DNA from: Pseudoalteromonas citrea
Lineage (GTDB): Bacteria > Pseudomonadota > Gammaproteobacteria > Enterobacterales > Alteromonadaceae
Length of the DNA stretch: 64,000 bases
Assembly (NCBI RefSeq): GCF_000238375.3
Contig: NZ_AHBZ03000023.1
Coordinates: 62,001-126,000, forward strand
Direction of reading: 5' to 3'
Within the stretch, counting starts at the first letter, position 1, and every line of letters starts with the position of its first letter. The translations under genes were made by a program, and so were the position numbers. The notes beneath the pieces were generated by a model. It worked only from the letters and a program-made list of their open reading frames with translations. It had not been told where the DNA came from and did not search any database. Below are positions 47,651 through 58,334 of this stretch, in pieces.

Positions 47651-48145
47651 TTAAGCCGCTTGCTCAGCTTTCTGTACACGTACTGCTTCAATTGTTTTAC
47701 ACAATTTGCCAGCAGACGCTTCTTTCATAGCGCTCATTAAGCGTGCAACAGCTTCGTCGTATGTAGGTAGCTTAGCAAGCATATCTACGTCTACAACTTT
47801 ACCTTCGAATGCAGCAGTCTTAAGCTCAAATTCTTCGTTCTTTTTCGCGAAATCAGCAAAGATACGCGCAGCAGCACCTGGGTGCTCTGAAGAGAAAGCG
47901 ATAAGGCTTGGACCAACTAGTGATTCGTTTAGGCATTCGTAATCAGTGCCTTCAACAGCACGTTTAGCTAGCGTGTTACGGACAACCTTCATCCATACAC
48001 CAGCTTCACGAGCTTCTTTACGAAGAGCAGTGATTGCACCTACTGTTACACCACGAGAATCAGCAACAACTGCTGATAGAGCACCTTTGGCAGCTTCGTT
48101 GACTTCAGCAACAATTGCTTTTTTGTCTTGAAGATTTAAAGCCAT
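47651..48145 (-). CDS. rplJ: 50S ribosomal protein L10
   Basis: L10, at 164 residues, runs from ATG 48145 ([15 protein letters not shown]), with GGAGT upstream. It anchors L7/L12 dimers to the ribosome. With L7/L12 it represses its own mRNA by binding the leader described next. Confidence 0.97.
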   Translation of the reverse strand: MALNLQDKKAIVAEVNEAAKGALSAVVADSRGVTVGAITALRKEAREAGVWMKVVRNTLAKRAVEGTDYECLNESLVGPSLIAFSSEHPGAAARIFADFAKKNEEFELKTAAFEGKVVDVDMLAKLPTYDEAVARLMSAMKEASAGKLCKTIEAVRVQKAEQAA

Positions 48146-48159
48146 GGGTGTTACTCCTG

Positions 48160-48338
48160 GTTTATTGAAAAACATAATGTTTTTCAGTTCTACTCTACCC
48201 TGCAACTTTCGTTAGCAGAGATGCTTTTTACGGCGAGAGCCAGAAGATTAGGAAAAATCTAGCTGGGATTCACACCGTCTACGTAGGAATACTATTAAGA
48301 CCCGAAAGCCTCCTACGGTCTTGGACGGAAGCACAATT
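48160..48338 (-). ncRNA. L10 autoregulatory mRNA leader
   Basis: The 339-base gap before rplJ carries, on the minus strand, the conserved block CCGTCCAAGACCGTAGGAG (inside 48309-48334) and a downstream GTAGACGGTG that can pair with part of it. This matches the layout of the known L10 leader where the L10-L12 complex binds. Boundaries are approximate; the 48339-48484 part shows nothing else I recognise. Confidence 0.8.
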
Positions 48339-48484
48339 TATCGCCTTGCAATAAAGCTTAACGAAATTATATGCTTCAACCCGAATTCTTTTATTGTTGA
48401 TATTTTCACACGTGAATTTATCAACAAAATGGCGCGAAATTATAGTACAAATTTTACGCCATGTAAATGCTATTCTCTAAAAAC

Positions 48485-49186
48485 TTATACTACTGTATTT
48501 AAAGTAGCTTGATCTAGAGCAACACCAGCACCCATAGTTGTAGAGATAGTTACCTTCTTAAGGTAAGCACCTTTTGCTTGTGAAGGCTTAGCCTTCTTAA
48601 GCGCTACAAGTAGAGATTCAAGGTTTTCTTGTAACTGAACAGCTGTGAAATCCACTTTACCGATAGTAGTGTGGATGATGCCGTTCTTGTCATTACGGTA
48701 GCGAACCTGACCAGCTTTAGCATTTTTAACTGCTTCTGCAACGTTAGGTGTTACAGTACCAGTTTTAGGGTTAGGCATAAGACCACGTGGACCTAGGATC
48801 TGACCTAGTTGACCAACAACGCGCATTGCATCTGGAGAAGCAACAACAACGTCAAAGTTCATTTCGCCTTTTTTAACTTGCTCAGCAAGTTCTTCCATGC
48901 CCACTAAATCAGCACCAGCTTCTTTAGCAGCATCAGCGTTTGCACCCTGAGTGAATACAGCAACGCGCACTTCACGACCAGTACCGTGTGGTAGTACCGT
49001 AGCACCACGAACGTTTTGGTCAGATTTACGTGCATCGATACCAAGGTTAACAGCAACGTCAACACTTTCAACGAACTTAGCTGTCGCTAGCTCTTTAAGA
49101 AGCGCAACTGCTTCGTTGATTTCGTAATCTTTAGTTACTTCCACTTTCTCGCGGATAGTACGCATACGTTTAGTAAGTTTAGCCAT
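48485..49186 (-). CDS. rplA: 50S ribosomal protein L1
   Basis: L1, at 233 residues, is full length for the family (signature [28 protein letters not shown]). It forms the mobile E-site stalk and in many bacteria represses the rplKA mRNA. It follows rplK by four bases. Confidence 0.98.
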   Translation of the reverse strand: MAKLTKRMRTIREKVEVTKDYEINEAVALLKELATAKFVESVDVAVNLGIDARKSDQNVRGATVLPHGTGREVRVAVFTQGANADAAKEAGADLVGMEELAEQVKKGEMNFDVVVASPDAMRVVGQLGQILGPRGLMPNPKTGTVTPNVAEAVKNAKAGQVRYRNDKNGIIHTTIGKVDFTAVQLQENLESLLVALKKAKPSQAKGAYLKKVTISTTMGAGVALDQATLNTVV

Positions 49187-49190
49187 TATA

Positions 49191-49619
49191 TTATCCCTCT
49201 ACATCCAAGCCCATCGCACGCGCAGAACCTGCGATAGTGCGAACCGCTGCGTCTAAATCTGCAGCTGTAAGGTCAGGACGTTTAGTCTCAACGATCTCTT
49301 CAAGTTGAGCACGTGTAACAGTACCCACTTTCTCAGTGTTAGGACGGCCTGAACCAGACTTGATGCCAGCTGCTTTCTTAAGAAGGTAAGAAGCAGGTGG
49401 AGTTTTCATGTCGAACGTGAAAGAACGATCATTGTAAACTGAAATTACTACAGGAACTGGTGCGCCTTTTTCAATTGATTCTGTACGTGCGTTGAACGCT
49501 TTACAGAATTCCATGATGTTTACACCGTGTTGACCTAGTGCAGGACCTACTGGAGGACTTGGATTAGCCATACCAGCAGCAACTTGTAGCTTGATTAGAG
49601 CTTCAACTTTTTTAGCCAT
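49191..49619 (-). CDS. rplK: 50S ribosomal protein L11
   Basis: L11, at 142 residues, has the N-terminal proline-rich [16 protein letters not shown] motif and the C-terminal rRNA-binding domain. It forms the GTPase-associated centre and is needed for RelA activation. It follows the nusG terminator. Confidence 0.98.
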   Translation of the reverse strand: MAKKVEALIKLQVAAGMANPSPPVGPALGQHGVNIMEFCKAFNARTESIEKGAPVPVVISVYNDRSFTFDMKTPPASYLLKKAAGIKSGSGRPNTEKVGTVTRAQLEEIVETKRPDLTAADLDAAVRTIAGSARAMGLDVEG

Positions 49620-49741
49620 GATAATACCTCATTAGGTGGGTCTTAGCCTTGTGCGCGCGAGGACGCGTACTCAAGCGGCTTCCCAAATTAATAAAAAACT
49701 TTTTGCCCGCAACTTCCACACAAAGGTAAAAGCCCGAATAC

Positions 49742-49780
49742 AAAAAGGCCGCTGATTATAAGTTAACCAGCGGCCTTTTT
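49742..49780 (-). terminator. Terminator between nusG and rplK
   Basis: AAAAAGGCCGCTG and CAGCGGCCTTTTT form a 13-bp perfect stem with a 13-base loop, and the arm ends give U runs in either direction. Confidence 0.85.
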
Positions 49781-49803
49781 CAAGTAAGGTTATTAAAAAT
49801 ACC

Positions 49804-50361
49804 TTACTTATCTTTTTCTACTTGTCCAAAGTCTAAATCAACTGGTGTTGAACGACCAAAGATCAGAACAGACACTTTTACGCGGCTCTTCTCATAATCC
49901 ACTTCTTCAACCACACCACTGAAGTCTGCAAATGGGCCATCGGTTACACGAACAACTTCACCCACTTCAAACAACGTTGCTGGTTTTGGCGCTTCAGCAT
50001 TTTCTTGTAAGCGGTTAAGAATGCGGTCTGCTTCTTTTTTGCTTATTGGTGCTGGGCGGTCTGATGTACCGCCAATAAAGCCCATAACACGAGGCGTGCT
50101 GTTCACTAAGTGCCAGCTCGCATCGTTCATATCCATTTCTACAAGTACATAACCTGGGAAGAATTTACGTTCAGACTTACGCTTTTGACCAGCGCGCATC
50201 TCGACAACTTCTTCTGTTGGAACCAGTACTTCACCGAAGCTTTCTTCTAAACCTTCGATTTTAATATGCTCATTAATGGTTTGAGCTACGCGTTTTTCAT
50301 ATCCTGAAAACGCCTGAATTACGTACCAACGTAATTTCTTTTCTTTGTTCTCATCCGACAT
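49804..50361 (-). CDS. nusG: Transcription antitermination/termination factor NusG
   Basis: NusG, at 185 residues, has the N-terminal NGN domain that binds polymerase ([25 protein letters not shown]) and the C-terminal KOW domain ([17 protein letters not shown]) that binds Rho or S10. It lies four bases after secE. Confidence 0.98.
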   Translation of the reverse strand: MSDENKEKKLRWYVIQAFSGYEKRVAQTINEHIKIEGLEESFGEVLVPTEEVVEMRAGQKRKSERKFFPGYVLVEMDMNDASWHLVNSTPRVMGFIGGTSDRPAPISKKEADRILNRLQENAEAPKPATLFEVGEVVRVTDGPFADFSGVVEEVDYEKSRVKVSVLIFGRSTPVDLDFGQVEKDK

Positions 50362-50365
50362 GGGA

Positions 50366-50743
50366 TCAGATCTCCAATCCAGTTAAAAAGCCAACAACTC
50401 GGAATAACAGGCCATCTAGACCCCAAAGGATCAGCGCCATTATCACAGTCGCAATCATAACAATAAATGTTGTATGAGTCGTTTCTTGACGCGTTGGCCA
50501 AACAACCTTACGAACTTCAATGCGAGCTTCTTTTGCAAACGCAATGAAGGTGTTTCCTTTACCTGTAGTAGCAGCAATACCCAATGCTGCGGCAACTGCA
50601 ACTACAACACCAACTGCACGTACTAACACTGACATATCAGCGTATAAATAGTTCCCTACTACCGCACCAGTCAGTAATGAGATTGCAACTAGCCATTTAA
50701 CCATGTCCATCGAGTTTGACGGCGTTTCAACATTCGTGCTCAT
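50366..50743 (-). CDS. secE: Preprotein translocase subunit SecE
   Basis: The 125-residue protein has three membrane segments, as in the E. coli type. The conserved amphipathic [21 protein letters not shown] stretch precedes the last helix. It forms SecYEG. Genes tRNA-Trp-secE-nusG run in series. Confidence 0.97.
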   Translation of the reverse strand: MSTNVETPSNSMDMVKWLVAISLLTGAVVGNYLYADMSVLVRAVGVVVAVAAALGIAATTGKGNTFIAFAKEARIEVRKVVWPTRQETTHTTFIVMIATVIMALILWGLDGLLFRVVGFLTGLEI

Positions 50744-50880
50744 AATAAATTTACCTTAAATACAGACACAACAACCCTGCACCAAGGCAGGGTTAATCCA
50801 TTAAATCCAAATGTATAAATAAGCGCTAATATGTAAGAAACCAACACCTTATTTTAGATTTGGACTCATCAATATATGAA

Positions 50881-50957
50881 TGGCAGGGGCGGCAGGACTC
50901 GAACCCGCAACCATCGGTTTTGGAGACCGCTGTTCTACCAATTGGAACTACGCCCCT
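50881..50957 (-). tRNA. tRNA-Trp (CCA)
   Basis: The 77-base cloverleaf begins AGGGGCG and ends with encoded CCA. The anticodon loop CTCCAAA gives CCA, and the T arm reads GGTTCGAGTCC. It stands 15 bases from its promoter and 138 upstream of secE. Confidence 0.97.
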
Positions 50958-50972
50958 GCAAAGTGGACGCCC

Positions 50973-51000
50973 ATTATACTGACGAACAAATTGAAAACAA
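50973..51000 (-). promoter_or_regulatory. Promoter of tRNA-Trp-secE-nusG
   Basis: The minus strand reads TTGTTT, 16 bases, then a perfect TATAAT, followed by the GC-rich discriminator GGGCGTCC typical of stringently controlled stable RNA promoters. Confidence 0.8.
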
Positions 51001-51088
51001 GGGTAAAAGATATGCAAAAGCAAAATTCATTGCGCTAATTTCAAGTGGCAGTGTATTTTTTCACCAAAATACAGATTACCTTTGCTGA

Positions 51089-51832
51089 TTAACCCTTATT
51101 TAAAATACGATACACATCGCTTAGCAGGCTCGACGCGCCAAATCGAAAGTGCTGACTATTTACCCAACTCGCACCCATGATATCTTCTGCCAAATAAATA
51201 TATTGCTGGGCTTCTTCCACAGTCTTTACCCCGCCGGCAGCCTTAAAGCCCACATCTTTACCCGTTTTTTTAATGGTTTGGAGGATCACCCTTGCGGCAT
51301 CGAGTGTTGCATTTACCGGCACTTTACCTGTGCTGGTTTTCACAAAGTCCGCACCAGCGAGTACCGCAATTTCGGTGGCTTGCTCAATAAGTACTGGATC
51401 TTCTAATTGCCCACTTTCAATGATGACTTTTAATACTGATTTATTTCGACACAATTGCTTAGTCGAGTGCACATATTGCCATGCTGTATCAGGGTCACCA
51501 GCCAACAACTGTTTATAAGGAAGCACTAAATCAATTTCATCAGCTCCTTCCGTTAGTGCTCGCTCTGTTTCTTGCAAAACGCCATCTATTGATTGCTCAC
51601 CCTGAGGGAAGTTAGTGACGGTTGCTACATTTATTTGTTGCAGTTCTCGCGCTAATAACCGCTGTTTACCATGGGCCACAAATTGAGGAAATACACATAT
51701 CGCAGCTGGTAAAGCATGATGCTGATCAATACCGTCAATCAAGTCGGTAATTTGCTGTACTGAATCATCATCGTTAAGTGACGTGAGGTCCATTAGTGTG
51801 AGTACTCGCTGAGCAAGTGCATATTCAGTCAT
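51089..51832 (-). CDS. deoC: Deoxyribose-phosphate aldolase
   Basis: The enzyme has 247 residues and cleaves 2-deoxyribose 5-phosphate to glyceraldehyde 3-phosphate and acetaldehyde in deoxynucleoside salvage. The Schiff-base lysine is Lys165 in FVKTSTGK, and the second lysine is in VGFKAAGG. No other deo genes are adjacent, unlike the usual deo operon. Confidence 0.95.
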   Translation of the reverse strand: MTEYALAQRVLTLMDLTSLNDDDSVQQITDLIDGIDQHHALPAAICVFPQFVAHGKQRLLARELQQINVATVTNFPQGEQSIDGVLQETERALTEGADEIDLVLPYKQLLAGDPDTAWQYVHSTKQLCRNKSVLKVIIESGQLEDPVLIEQATEIAVLAGADFVKTSTGKVPVNATLDAARVILQTIKKTGKDVGFKAAGGVKTVEEAQQYIYLAEDIMGASWVNSQHFRFGASSLLSDVYRILNKG

Positions 51833-51893
51833 AATAAAAATCCATTCATAATTATCTCATACTCAGTACAATGCATTACGCAGATGCACTACA

Positions 51894-51905
51894 GGACATA
51901 TGTCC
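51894..51905. promoter_or_regulatory. Perfect 12-bp palindrome GGACATATGTCC
   Basis: It lies 62 bases upstream of the deoC start codon in the divergent region, suitable for an operator. No regulator can be named from the sequence. Confidence 0.35.
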
Positions 51906-52060
51906 GCACAGCGATAAAGTTTGGAATGTTCGTAAAATTTGGCTCTTGCATAACTCATAACCAAACACTATAAGGCAAAACGACCGATAACAAACCCGTG
52001 TATAACCTTGTAAATTAAGCCTTAGGTCTAAATCACCAACCCCATATAACTTTTAGTTAT

Positions 52061-52081
52061 AAGAATTTAGTTTAAATTCTT
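52061..52081. promoter_or_regulatory. Inverted repeat AAGAATTTA-GTT-TAAATTCTT upstream of cysG
   Basis: Nine-base perfect arms with a 3-base centre lie 98 bases before the cysG start, followed by a T-rich run. It is in the right place for an activator such as CysB, but CysB sites are not normally this symmetrical. Confidence 0.4.
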
Positions 52082-52178
52082 TTTTCATATGCTAGCGCCA
52101 CTATATTCTGCTTACCTGCTAGCAACCAACAACCATTATGTTGGCTGAAGCACCACGAATTATAAAGGGGTTACCAAC

Positions 52179-53600
52179 GTGCAATACTTACCAATATTTA
52201 CCAAGCTTGATAATAAACCGGTGCTCGTCGTCGGTGGTGGTGAAGTTGCTCTGAGAAAATGCCGTGCTTTTTTAAAAGCCAGAGCATCAGTCACTCTGGT
52301 TGCACCTGATTTTTGTGATGAGCTACTCGAACATGAAAGCAATCAAGAAGTTGCCTTAATTGAAGCTTATTTCGAAGAGTCTCATTTAGATGGCAAAATG
52401 CTGGTCATTGCTGCAACAGATAATGAATCTGTTAATAACACCGTATTTGAATTAGCGAATAAGCGTAATGTCTTTGTCAACGTAGTTGATGACCAACCAA
52501 AGTGTACCTTTATCTTTCCTTCTATTGTTGATAGAGATCCAATCACGATTGCCATTTCCAGTGCCGGCACAGCACCGGTTTTAGCAAGACGTTTGCGAGA
52601 AAAACTCGAAACCCTTATTCCACAGCACATTGGTCCACTGGCAACCTTAGTGGGCAGCTTTAGAGATAACGTAAAAGCACGATTTAAGCACTTTGCTGAC
52701 CGCCGACAATTTTGGGAAGGTGTATTCGACTCAAGCGTCGTAAGTAAAGTACAAGTTGGGGATACTCAAGGCGCAACGGCACAATTACACGAGATGCTGG
52801 ACGCTAAGGCAGAGCCTGAAGGTGAAGTGTACGTCGTTGGCGCAGGTCCTGGAGATCCGGAGCTACTGACTCTAAAAGCATTACAGCTGATGCAACAAGC
52901 AGATGTTGTCGTTTATGACTACTTAGTGTCTGACGAAATCATGGATTTAGTACGTCGAGATGCTGACTTAATTTGTGTTGGAAAACGCTTGGGTAACCAC
53001 AGTGTCAAACAAGAAGACACCAATAAGTTACTTGTTGATTTAGCTCAACAAGGTAAAAAAGTATGCCGTATCAAAGGCGGTGACCCTTTCATTTATGGTC
53101 GAGGCGGTGAAGAAGTTCAAGTACTCGCACAGCACGATGTGCGCTACCAAATTGTCCCGGGTATTACCGCTGCTGCAGGCTGTAGCGCCTATGCAGGTAT
53201 TCCACTGACGCACCGAGATCACGCTCAAGCAATTCAGTTTGTCACTGGCCACTGTAAAAAGGATGGGCAAGAACTTGATTGGCCTTCTTTAGCAAAACCG
53301 AACCAAACTTTGGCCATTTATATGGGCGTGCTAAAATCGCCGCATATTCAAGCGCAGCTCATTAAATATGGACGTGATGCCAGTACTCCAGTAGCCATTA
53401 TTGAAAATGGCACAAGAAAAGAACAACGTGTTGTGCGCACGCACCTTGGTGACTTAGCTCAGCAAATTGAGCAACATCATATTGTATCACCGGCTCTATT
53501 GATCATCGGTGAAGTCGCAGCATTACATGAACAGCTCGCATGGTTTGGCAGCTCAGCGCAAATAAGTAGCTTTGCACAGCCTTTAACTGATGTAGCATAA
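52179..53600 (+). CDS. cysG: Siroheme synthase (trifunctional)
   Basis: The enzyme has 473 residues from GTG with AAAGGGG upstream. The N-terminal half (about 1-200) is precorrin-2 dehydrogenase/ferrochelatase (NAD-binding VLVVGGGEVALRKCR). The C-terminal half (about 217-460) is uroporphyrinogen-III C-methyltransferase (VGAGPGDPELLTLKAL, RIKGGDPFIYGRGGEE). It makes the siroheme cofactor of sulfite reductase and heads the cys operon, so cofactor supply is linked to sulfate activation. Confidence 0.97.
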   Translation: MQYLPIFTKLDNKPVLVVGGGEVALRKCRAFLKARASVTLVAPDFCDELLEHESNQEVALIEAYFEESHLDGKMLVIAATDNESVNNTVFELANKRNVFVNVVDDQPKCTFIFPSIVDRDPITIAISSAGTAPVLARRLREKLETLIPQHIGPLATLVGSFRDNVKARFKHFADRRQFWEGVFDSSVVSKVQVGDTQGATAQLHEMLDAKAEPEGEVYVVGAGPGDPELLTLKALQLMQQADVVVYDYLVSDEIMDLVRRDADLICVGKRLGNHSVKQEDTNKLLVDLAQQGKKVCRIKGGDPFIYGRGGEEVQVLAQHDVRYQIVPGITAAAGCSAYAGIPLTHRDHAQAIQFVTGHCKKDGQELDWPSLAKPNQTLAIYMGVLKSPHIQAQLIKYGRDASTPVAIIENGTRKEQRVVRTHLGDLAQQIEQHHIVSPALLIIGEVAALHEQLAWFGSSAQISSFAQPLTDVA

Positions 53601-53648
53601 GCACATTTTTATAACGATTTTTTATTATTTTTAAGTAGGACGACGACA

Positions 53649-54548
53649 ATGGCTTTAACACACCTTCAGCAACTTGAAGCTGAAAGTATAAAGATTATTC
53701 GCGAAGTCGCCGCTGAGTTTGAAAACCCAGTGATGCTTTACTCAATAGGTAAGGACTCTTCGGTACTTTTGCATTTAGCGCGTAAAGCGTTTTACCCAGC
53801 TAAAATTCCATTCCCACTATTACATGTGGATACGAATTGGAAGTTCCGTGAGATGATTGAGTTTCGTGATCGTCTTGCTAAAGAATATGGTTTTGATCTA
53901 TTGATCCATAAAAACCCGGAAGGGATTGAAATGGGTATGGGCCCTTTTACTCATGGTTCAGCAAAGCACACTGACGTTATGAAGACGCAAGGTTTAAAAC
54001 AAGCCCTAGATAAATACGGCTTTGATGCTGCATTTGGTGGTGCCCGCCGTGACGAAGAAAAGTCTCGTGCTAAAGAACGCGTTTACTCATTCCGCGACAA
54101 GCACCATCGTTGGGATCCAAAAAATCAACGTCCAGAGCTATGGAATACCTATAACAGCCAAGTTAACCCTGGCGAAAGTATTCGTGTATTCCCGCTGTCT
54201 AACTGGACTGAACTTGATATTTGGCAATACATCTATCAAGAAAACATCGACATGGTTCCTCTATACCTTGCCAAAGAACGCCCTGTGGTTGAACGTGATG
54301 GGACGCTTATCATGGTCGATGATGAACGTATGCCACTGGAAGAAGGTGAAGTGCCACAAATGAAGTCTGTGCGTTTCCGTACGCTAGGGTGCTATCCACT
54401 CACCGGAGCGGTTGAATCTACGGCCAGTACGCTAACAGAAATTATCGAAGAAATGCTACTGTCTACATCATCTGAACGTGAAGGCCGTGTCATTGACCAT
54501 GACTCATCAGGGTCAATGGAGAAGAAAAAACGTGAGGGGTATTTCTAA
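53649..54548 (+). CDS. cysD: Sulfate adenylyltransferase small subunit
   Basis: The subunit has 299 residues. The PP-loop-like [17 protein letters not shown] motif binds ATP, and the family's [12 protein letters not shown] stretch follows. With CysN it makes adenosine phosphosulfate from ATP and sulfate. Its stop abuts the cysN start with no gap. Confidence 0.97.
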   Translation: MALTHLQQLEAESIKIIREVAAEFENPVMLYSIGKDSSVLLHLARKAFYPAKIPFPLLHVDTNWKFREMIEFRDRLAKEYGFDLLIHKNPEGIEMGMGPFTHGSAKHTDVMKTQGLKQALDKYGFDAAFGGARRDEEKSRAKERVYSFRDKHHRWDPKNQRPELWNTYNSQVNPGESIRVFPLSNWTELDIWQYIYQENIDMVPLYLAKERPVVERDGTLIMVDDERMPLEEGEVPQMKSVRFRTLGCYPLTGAVESTASTLTEIIEEMLLSTSSEREGRVIDHDSSGSMEKKKREGYF

Positions 54549-55964
54549 ATGACGACTGCAAATGAAGTAAAAGAACTCGGTATTGACGCTTACCTAGCAC
54601 GCCAACAAGATAAAAGTTTGCTGCGCATGATGACCTGTGGCAGCGTAGACGACGGCAAATCAACATTAATAGGTCGTCTACTCCATGACAGCCACCAAAT
54701 TTATGAAGATCAGCTTGCTGCACTACATAAAGACAATGAGAAAGTCGGTAATGCGGGTGAAGACTTAGATTTAGCGTTATTGGTCGATGGATTACAAGCT
54801 GAGCGTGAGCAAGGTATCACCATTGATGTAGCATATCGTTACTTCTCGACCACTAAGCGCAAATTTATTATTGCTGATACTCCTGGGCATGAGCAGTACA
54901 CCCGTAATATGGTAACGGGTGCGTCTACCAGCGACTTGGCAATTATTTTGGTTGATGCCCGCTACGGTGTGCAAATTCAAACTAAACGCCATAGTTTTAT
55001 CTGTGATTCACTGGGCATTACGCAATTTGTGGTTGCTATCAATAAAATGGATATTTGTGACTTTGACGAAGCAGTTTTTGAGCGTATCAAAGCACAATAT
55101 TTACAGTTTGCTGAGCAGTTAAATGTGACGGATATTAAGTTCGTTCCAATGTCGGCACTTAAAGGTGACAACGTTGTAACTCGCTCAGAGCACACACCTT
55201 ATTATACTGACAAGCCACTGCTAGAGTTATTAGAAGACTCACCCGCAGCCGCGGCAAACAACGACTTTGAAGCACGCTTCCCAGTCCAATATGTTGTGCG
55301 CCCTAACCTTGATTTTAGAGGCTTCCAAGGGACGTTAACTTCAGGTACATTAGAAGCTGGTCAAGCAGTAAAGGTATTACCTTCTGGTAAGCAATCAACT
55401 ATTAAAGAGCTGGTTACATTTGACGGCAACTTAGATACAGCAGAAGCCGGCCAAGCATTTACTATCACCTTAAATGATGAAGTTGATATTAGCCGTGGTG
55501 ATGTCATTGTCGCTGACAATTCAACTGCCGCTGCTACCAACCAAGTACAGGCTAAGTTAGTGTGGATGCATGAAGCACCACTCGTACTGGGTAAAAGCTA
55601 TAACTTTAAGCTTGGCAGCAAAAATACCTCAGCAATAGTGAAAAAGATTGATTACACCATTGATGTCAATACACTTGAGCATGGATCAGCCGATAGCTTA
55701 CAACTGAATGAAATTGCGGTTGTGACGCTTGAACTGACTGAAAGCATAGTGGCTGATAGTTACCGTAATAACCGTGACACGGGGTCGTTTATCCTGATCG
55801 ATAGATTGTCTAACTTAACGGTTGGTGCAGGTATGGTAGAAGCATTGCTTAGTGAACAAACAGCAAACCAATCACAGTTCAGTGAATTTGAGGTTGAGTT
55901 TAATAGTCTTGTTCGTAAGCACTTCCCACACTGGCAAGCACTCGACATTTCAAAGTTAAAATAA
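54549..55964 (+). CDS. cysN: Sulfate adenylyltransferase GTPase subunit
   Basis: CysN has 471 residues. GSVDDGKSTL (P loop), DTPGHEQYTRNM and INKMD mark an EF-Tu-like GTPase whose hydrolysis drives the unfavourable adenylation by CysD. There is no fused APS kinase domain; that activity is the separate cysC downstream. Confidence 0.97.
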   Translation: MTTANEVKELGIDAYLARQQDKSLLRMMTCGSVDDGKSTLIGRLLHDSHQIYEDQLAALHKDNEKVGNAGEDLDLALLVDGLQAEREQGITIDVAYRYFSTTKRKFIIADTPGHEQYTRNMVTGASTSDLAIILVDARYGVQIQTKRHSFICDSLGITQFVVAINKMDICDFDEAVFERIKAQYLQFAEQLNVTDIKFVPMSALKGDNVVTRSEHTPYYTDKPLLELLEDSPAAAANNDFEARFPVQYVVRPNLDFRGFQGTLTSGTLEAGQAVKVLPSGKQSTIKELVTFDGNLDTAEAGQAFTITLNDEVDISRGDVIVADNSTAAATNQVQAKLVWMHEAPLVLGKSYNFKLGSKNTSAIVKKIDYTIDVNTLEHGSADSLQLNEIAVVTLELTESIVADSYRNNRDTGSFILIDRLSNLTVGAGMVEALLSEQTANQSQFSEFEVEFNSLVRKHFPHWQALDISKLK

Positions 55965-55997
55965 TGTCGCCATACCTGTTATTAGGAGCATTCTAGG

Positions 55998-57722
55998 ATG
56001 TACGAACAAATCATTTTAACAGGTATAATGCTGACTTTAGTTGGGTGCTTATTTGGCACTCAACTAAAACCCGCATGGTTATTTGTTGGTGCTATTGGCA
56101 CCAGCTATCTAACAGGGTTAATTGACCTTGAAAATATGCTTGTTAACTATGCAAACCCGTCTCTAATAACACTGATCTTATTAATCCTTGTGTCAGTGGC
56201 GATTGAGAAAACCACCTTAGTACAAAAGCTGGCGCAATCGTTAGCGAAAGGCAGCTTAACAAAATCAGTAATGAAACTCGGTTTATCTACTGCCTTTTTA
56301 TCATCATTCACCAACAATACCGCTGTTGTCGCATCATTAATTTCTGCAATCAAAGACAGCCCAACACACTCACCATCCAAACTCTTATTGCCATTGTCAT
56401 ATACCGCAATATTAGGTGGCACGCTTACCCTAATCGGTACGTCAACCAACCTCATCGTCAATGGCTTTGCCGTGGATGCCGGCATGCAGCCCCTCGGTTT
56501 TTTCGATTTTACCTTGGTTGGCTTAGGGGCGTTATTCGTTGGTTTATTAACCATTATGGTGATGCTTAAATACTTACCAGATAATGGCAAGTCAGACCAA
56601 GAAGTGGTACCTTTTTATCTAGAGGGTAAAGTACAAGCCCACTCTAAGCTAGTTGGTCGAACTGTTGAAGAAAATGGCTTACGCGATCTTAAAGACCTTT
56701 TCTTAGCTGAAATTATTCGCGGAGAGCGCCGTATTTGCGCGGTCACCCCACAACAAGAAATCCTCGCTGGTGATGTTTTATTATTCGTTGGTGATATCAA
56801 ATCAGTACCACTATTAACACGTTTTGATGGCTTGAAAATCGTCCATGACAAGCATGAAAAAGACGTTGAACACTTAGTCGAAGTGGTCATTAGTCAGTCA
56901 TCTAAATACATCGGTAAAACAGTCAAAGAAGTCCGATTTAGAGAACAGTTTCATGCCGCTGTAATTGCCATACGTCGCGGTCACGACCGCCTTCAAGGTG
57001 GATTAGGACAGGTTCAATTACAAGCTGGCGACTCCCTTATTCTGGCCCCAGGTAGCCAATTTTATGAGCTGCCGAATTTAAAGCGTGAATTTGTTTATAT
57101 CTCAGGTTTAGACTTACAAACTCACCTTAAGTCGAAACAATCAAACCTAGTCCTTACGAGCTTCATCGCTGTGCTTGGACTCAGTATCTTAGATATAGTC
57201 CCCCTAGTAAAAGGCCTCCTGGTCTTATTGGTGGCATTAGTGCTTATGGGCACGATTAAAGTCGGTGAGCTACAGCGTCGCTTTCCTATTGAGCTCATTG
57301 CTATTGTAGGGAGTGCTATAGGTCTAGCAAAATTGATGATCGGTACCGGCCTCGCCGCGCAAATATCTGATGCACTCTTTTTTCTCTTGGGTGACTTTGG
57401 TCCATACGGTGCATTTATTGCGATATTTGTGATGACCGTGGTGTTCACCGAACTTATTACCAATAATGCTGCTGCAGCTTTATCGTTTCCCGTTGCTTAT
57501 GCACTCGCTGCTGGGTTTGGGGTAAACCCTTTGCCTTTTGTCATGGCGGTGGCATTTGGCGCATCAGCCAGTTTTATATCGCCATTTGGTTATCAAACAA
57601 ACCTAATGGTATACAGTGCAGGTAACTATCGTATTAAAGATTATGTTGCGATGGGTTTGCCGCTCTCAATTATTTATTCAATTACGGTTTTGACTCTCAT
57701 ACCAATGGTCTTCCCGTTTTAG
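55998..57722 (+). CDS. SLC13/DASS-family permease with central TrkA-C domains, probable sulfate transporter
   Basis: The 574-residue membrane protein has hydrophobic helices at about 5-190 and 390-570, with the family's repeated SNT-like motifs (SSFTNNTAVVASLI, GTSTNLIVNGF and the C-terminal ITNNAAAAL, SPFGYQTNLMV). Two soluble RCK/TrkA-C domains lie between them (about 205-375). Such proteins transport sulfate or organic anions with sodium. Placement between cysN and cysC makes sulfate the likely substrate. Confidence 0.85.
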   Translation: MYEQIILTGIMLTLVGCLFGTQLKPAWLFVGAIGTSYLTGLIDLENMLVNYANPSLITLILLILVSVAIEKTTLVQKLAQSLAKGSLTKSVMKLGLSTAFLSSFTNNTAVVASLISAIKDSPTHSPSKLLLPLSYTAILGGTLTLIGTSTNLIVNGFAVDAGMQPLGFFDFTLVGLGALFVGLLTIMVMLKYLPDNGKSDQEVVPFYLEGKVQAHSKLVGRTVEENGLRDLKDLFLAEIIRGERRICAVTPQQEILAGDVLLFVGDIKSVPLLTRFDGLKIVHDKHEKDVEHLVEVVISQSSKYIGKTVKEVRFREQFHAAVIAIRRGHDRLQGGLGQVQLQAGDSLILAPGSQFYELPNLKREFVYISGLDLQTHLKSKQSNLVLTSFIAVLGLSILDIVPLVKGLLVLLVALVLMGTIKVGELQRRFPIELIAIVGSAIGLAKLMIGTGLAAQISDALFFLLGDFGPYGAFIAIFVMTVVFTELITNNAAAALSFPVAYALAAGFGVNPLPFVMAVAFGASASFISPFGYQTNLMVYSAGNYRIKDYVAMGLPLSIIYSITVLTLIPMVFPF

Positions 57723-57734
57723 TAGGCACTTATA

Positions 57735-58331
57735 ATGGATGAAAATGTAGTTTGGCATAACTATGCCGTTGATAAAGAAAAACGCAATGAACATAAAGGC
57801 CATAAACCCTGTGTATTATGGTTCACCGGTTTTTCTGGTTCGGGAAAAAGTACCGTTGCAGGCGCGTTAGAAAGCGCCTTGCACCAACAAGGTGTACATA
57901 CATACCTGCTCGATGGCGACAACGTTCGCCATGGTTTATGTAAAGACTTAGGGTTCAGTGATGCAGACCGCATTGAAAACATTCGCCGTGTGGGTGAACT
58001 CAGTAAATTAATGGCTGATGCTGGCTTGGTGGTTCTCACTGCTTTTATTTCCCCGTTTCAAGCAGAGCGAGATATGGTTCGTGATTTACTTGGTGAGGGT
58101 GAATTCATTGAAGTGTTTTTAGATACCCCACTTGATGTCTGTGAGCAGCGTGATCCAAAAGGGTTATACAAAAAGGCCCGAGCAGGTGAAATCAAACACT
58201 TTACTGGTATTGATTCAGATTATCAGATCCCAACTCAGCCCGAGATCGTATTAGATACTAGTAAAAATTCGCTAGACCAATCGGTCACACAACTGGTAGC
58301 GTATTTAAAAGAAAAAAACATCATAGGATAA
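57735..58331 (+). CDS. cysC: Adenylylsulfate kinase
   Basis: APS kinase, 198 residues, phosphorylates APS to PAPS. The P loop GFSGSGKST is at 32-40, with DGDNVRHGL and the lid motif [21 protein letters not shown]. It starts 12 bases after the permease and ends three bases before cysQ. Confidence 0.97.
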   Translation: MDENVVWHNYAVDKEKRNEHKGHKPCVLWFTGFSGSGKSTVAGALESALHQQGVHTYLLDGDNVRHGLCKDLGFSDADRIENIRRVGELSKLMADAGLVVLTAFISPFQAERDMVRDLLGEGEFIEVFLDTPLDVCEQRDPKGLYKKARAGEIKHFTGIDSDYQIPTQPEIVLDTSKNSLDQSVTQLVAYLKEKNIIG

Positions 58332-58334
58332 ATC

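Larger units (their letters stand above)
51833..52178. other. Divergent promoter region of deoC and cysG
   Basis: The 346 bases contain no convincing gene. Three palindromes stand out: GGACATATGTCC at 51894-51905, AAGAATTTA-GTT-TAAATTCTT at 52061-52081, and CCAACA/TGTTGG close to the cysG start (about 52127-52145). Confidence 0.6.
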
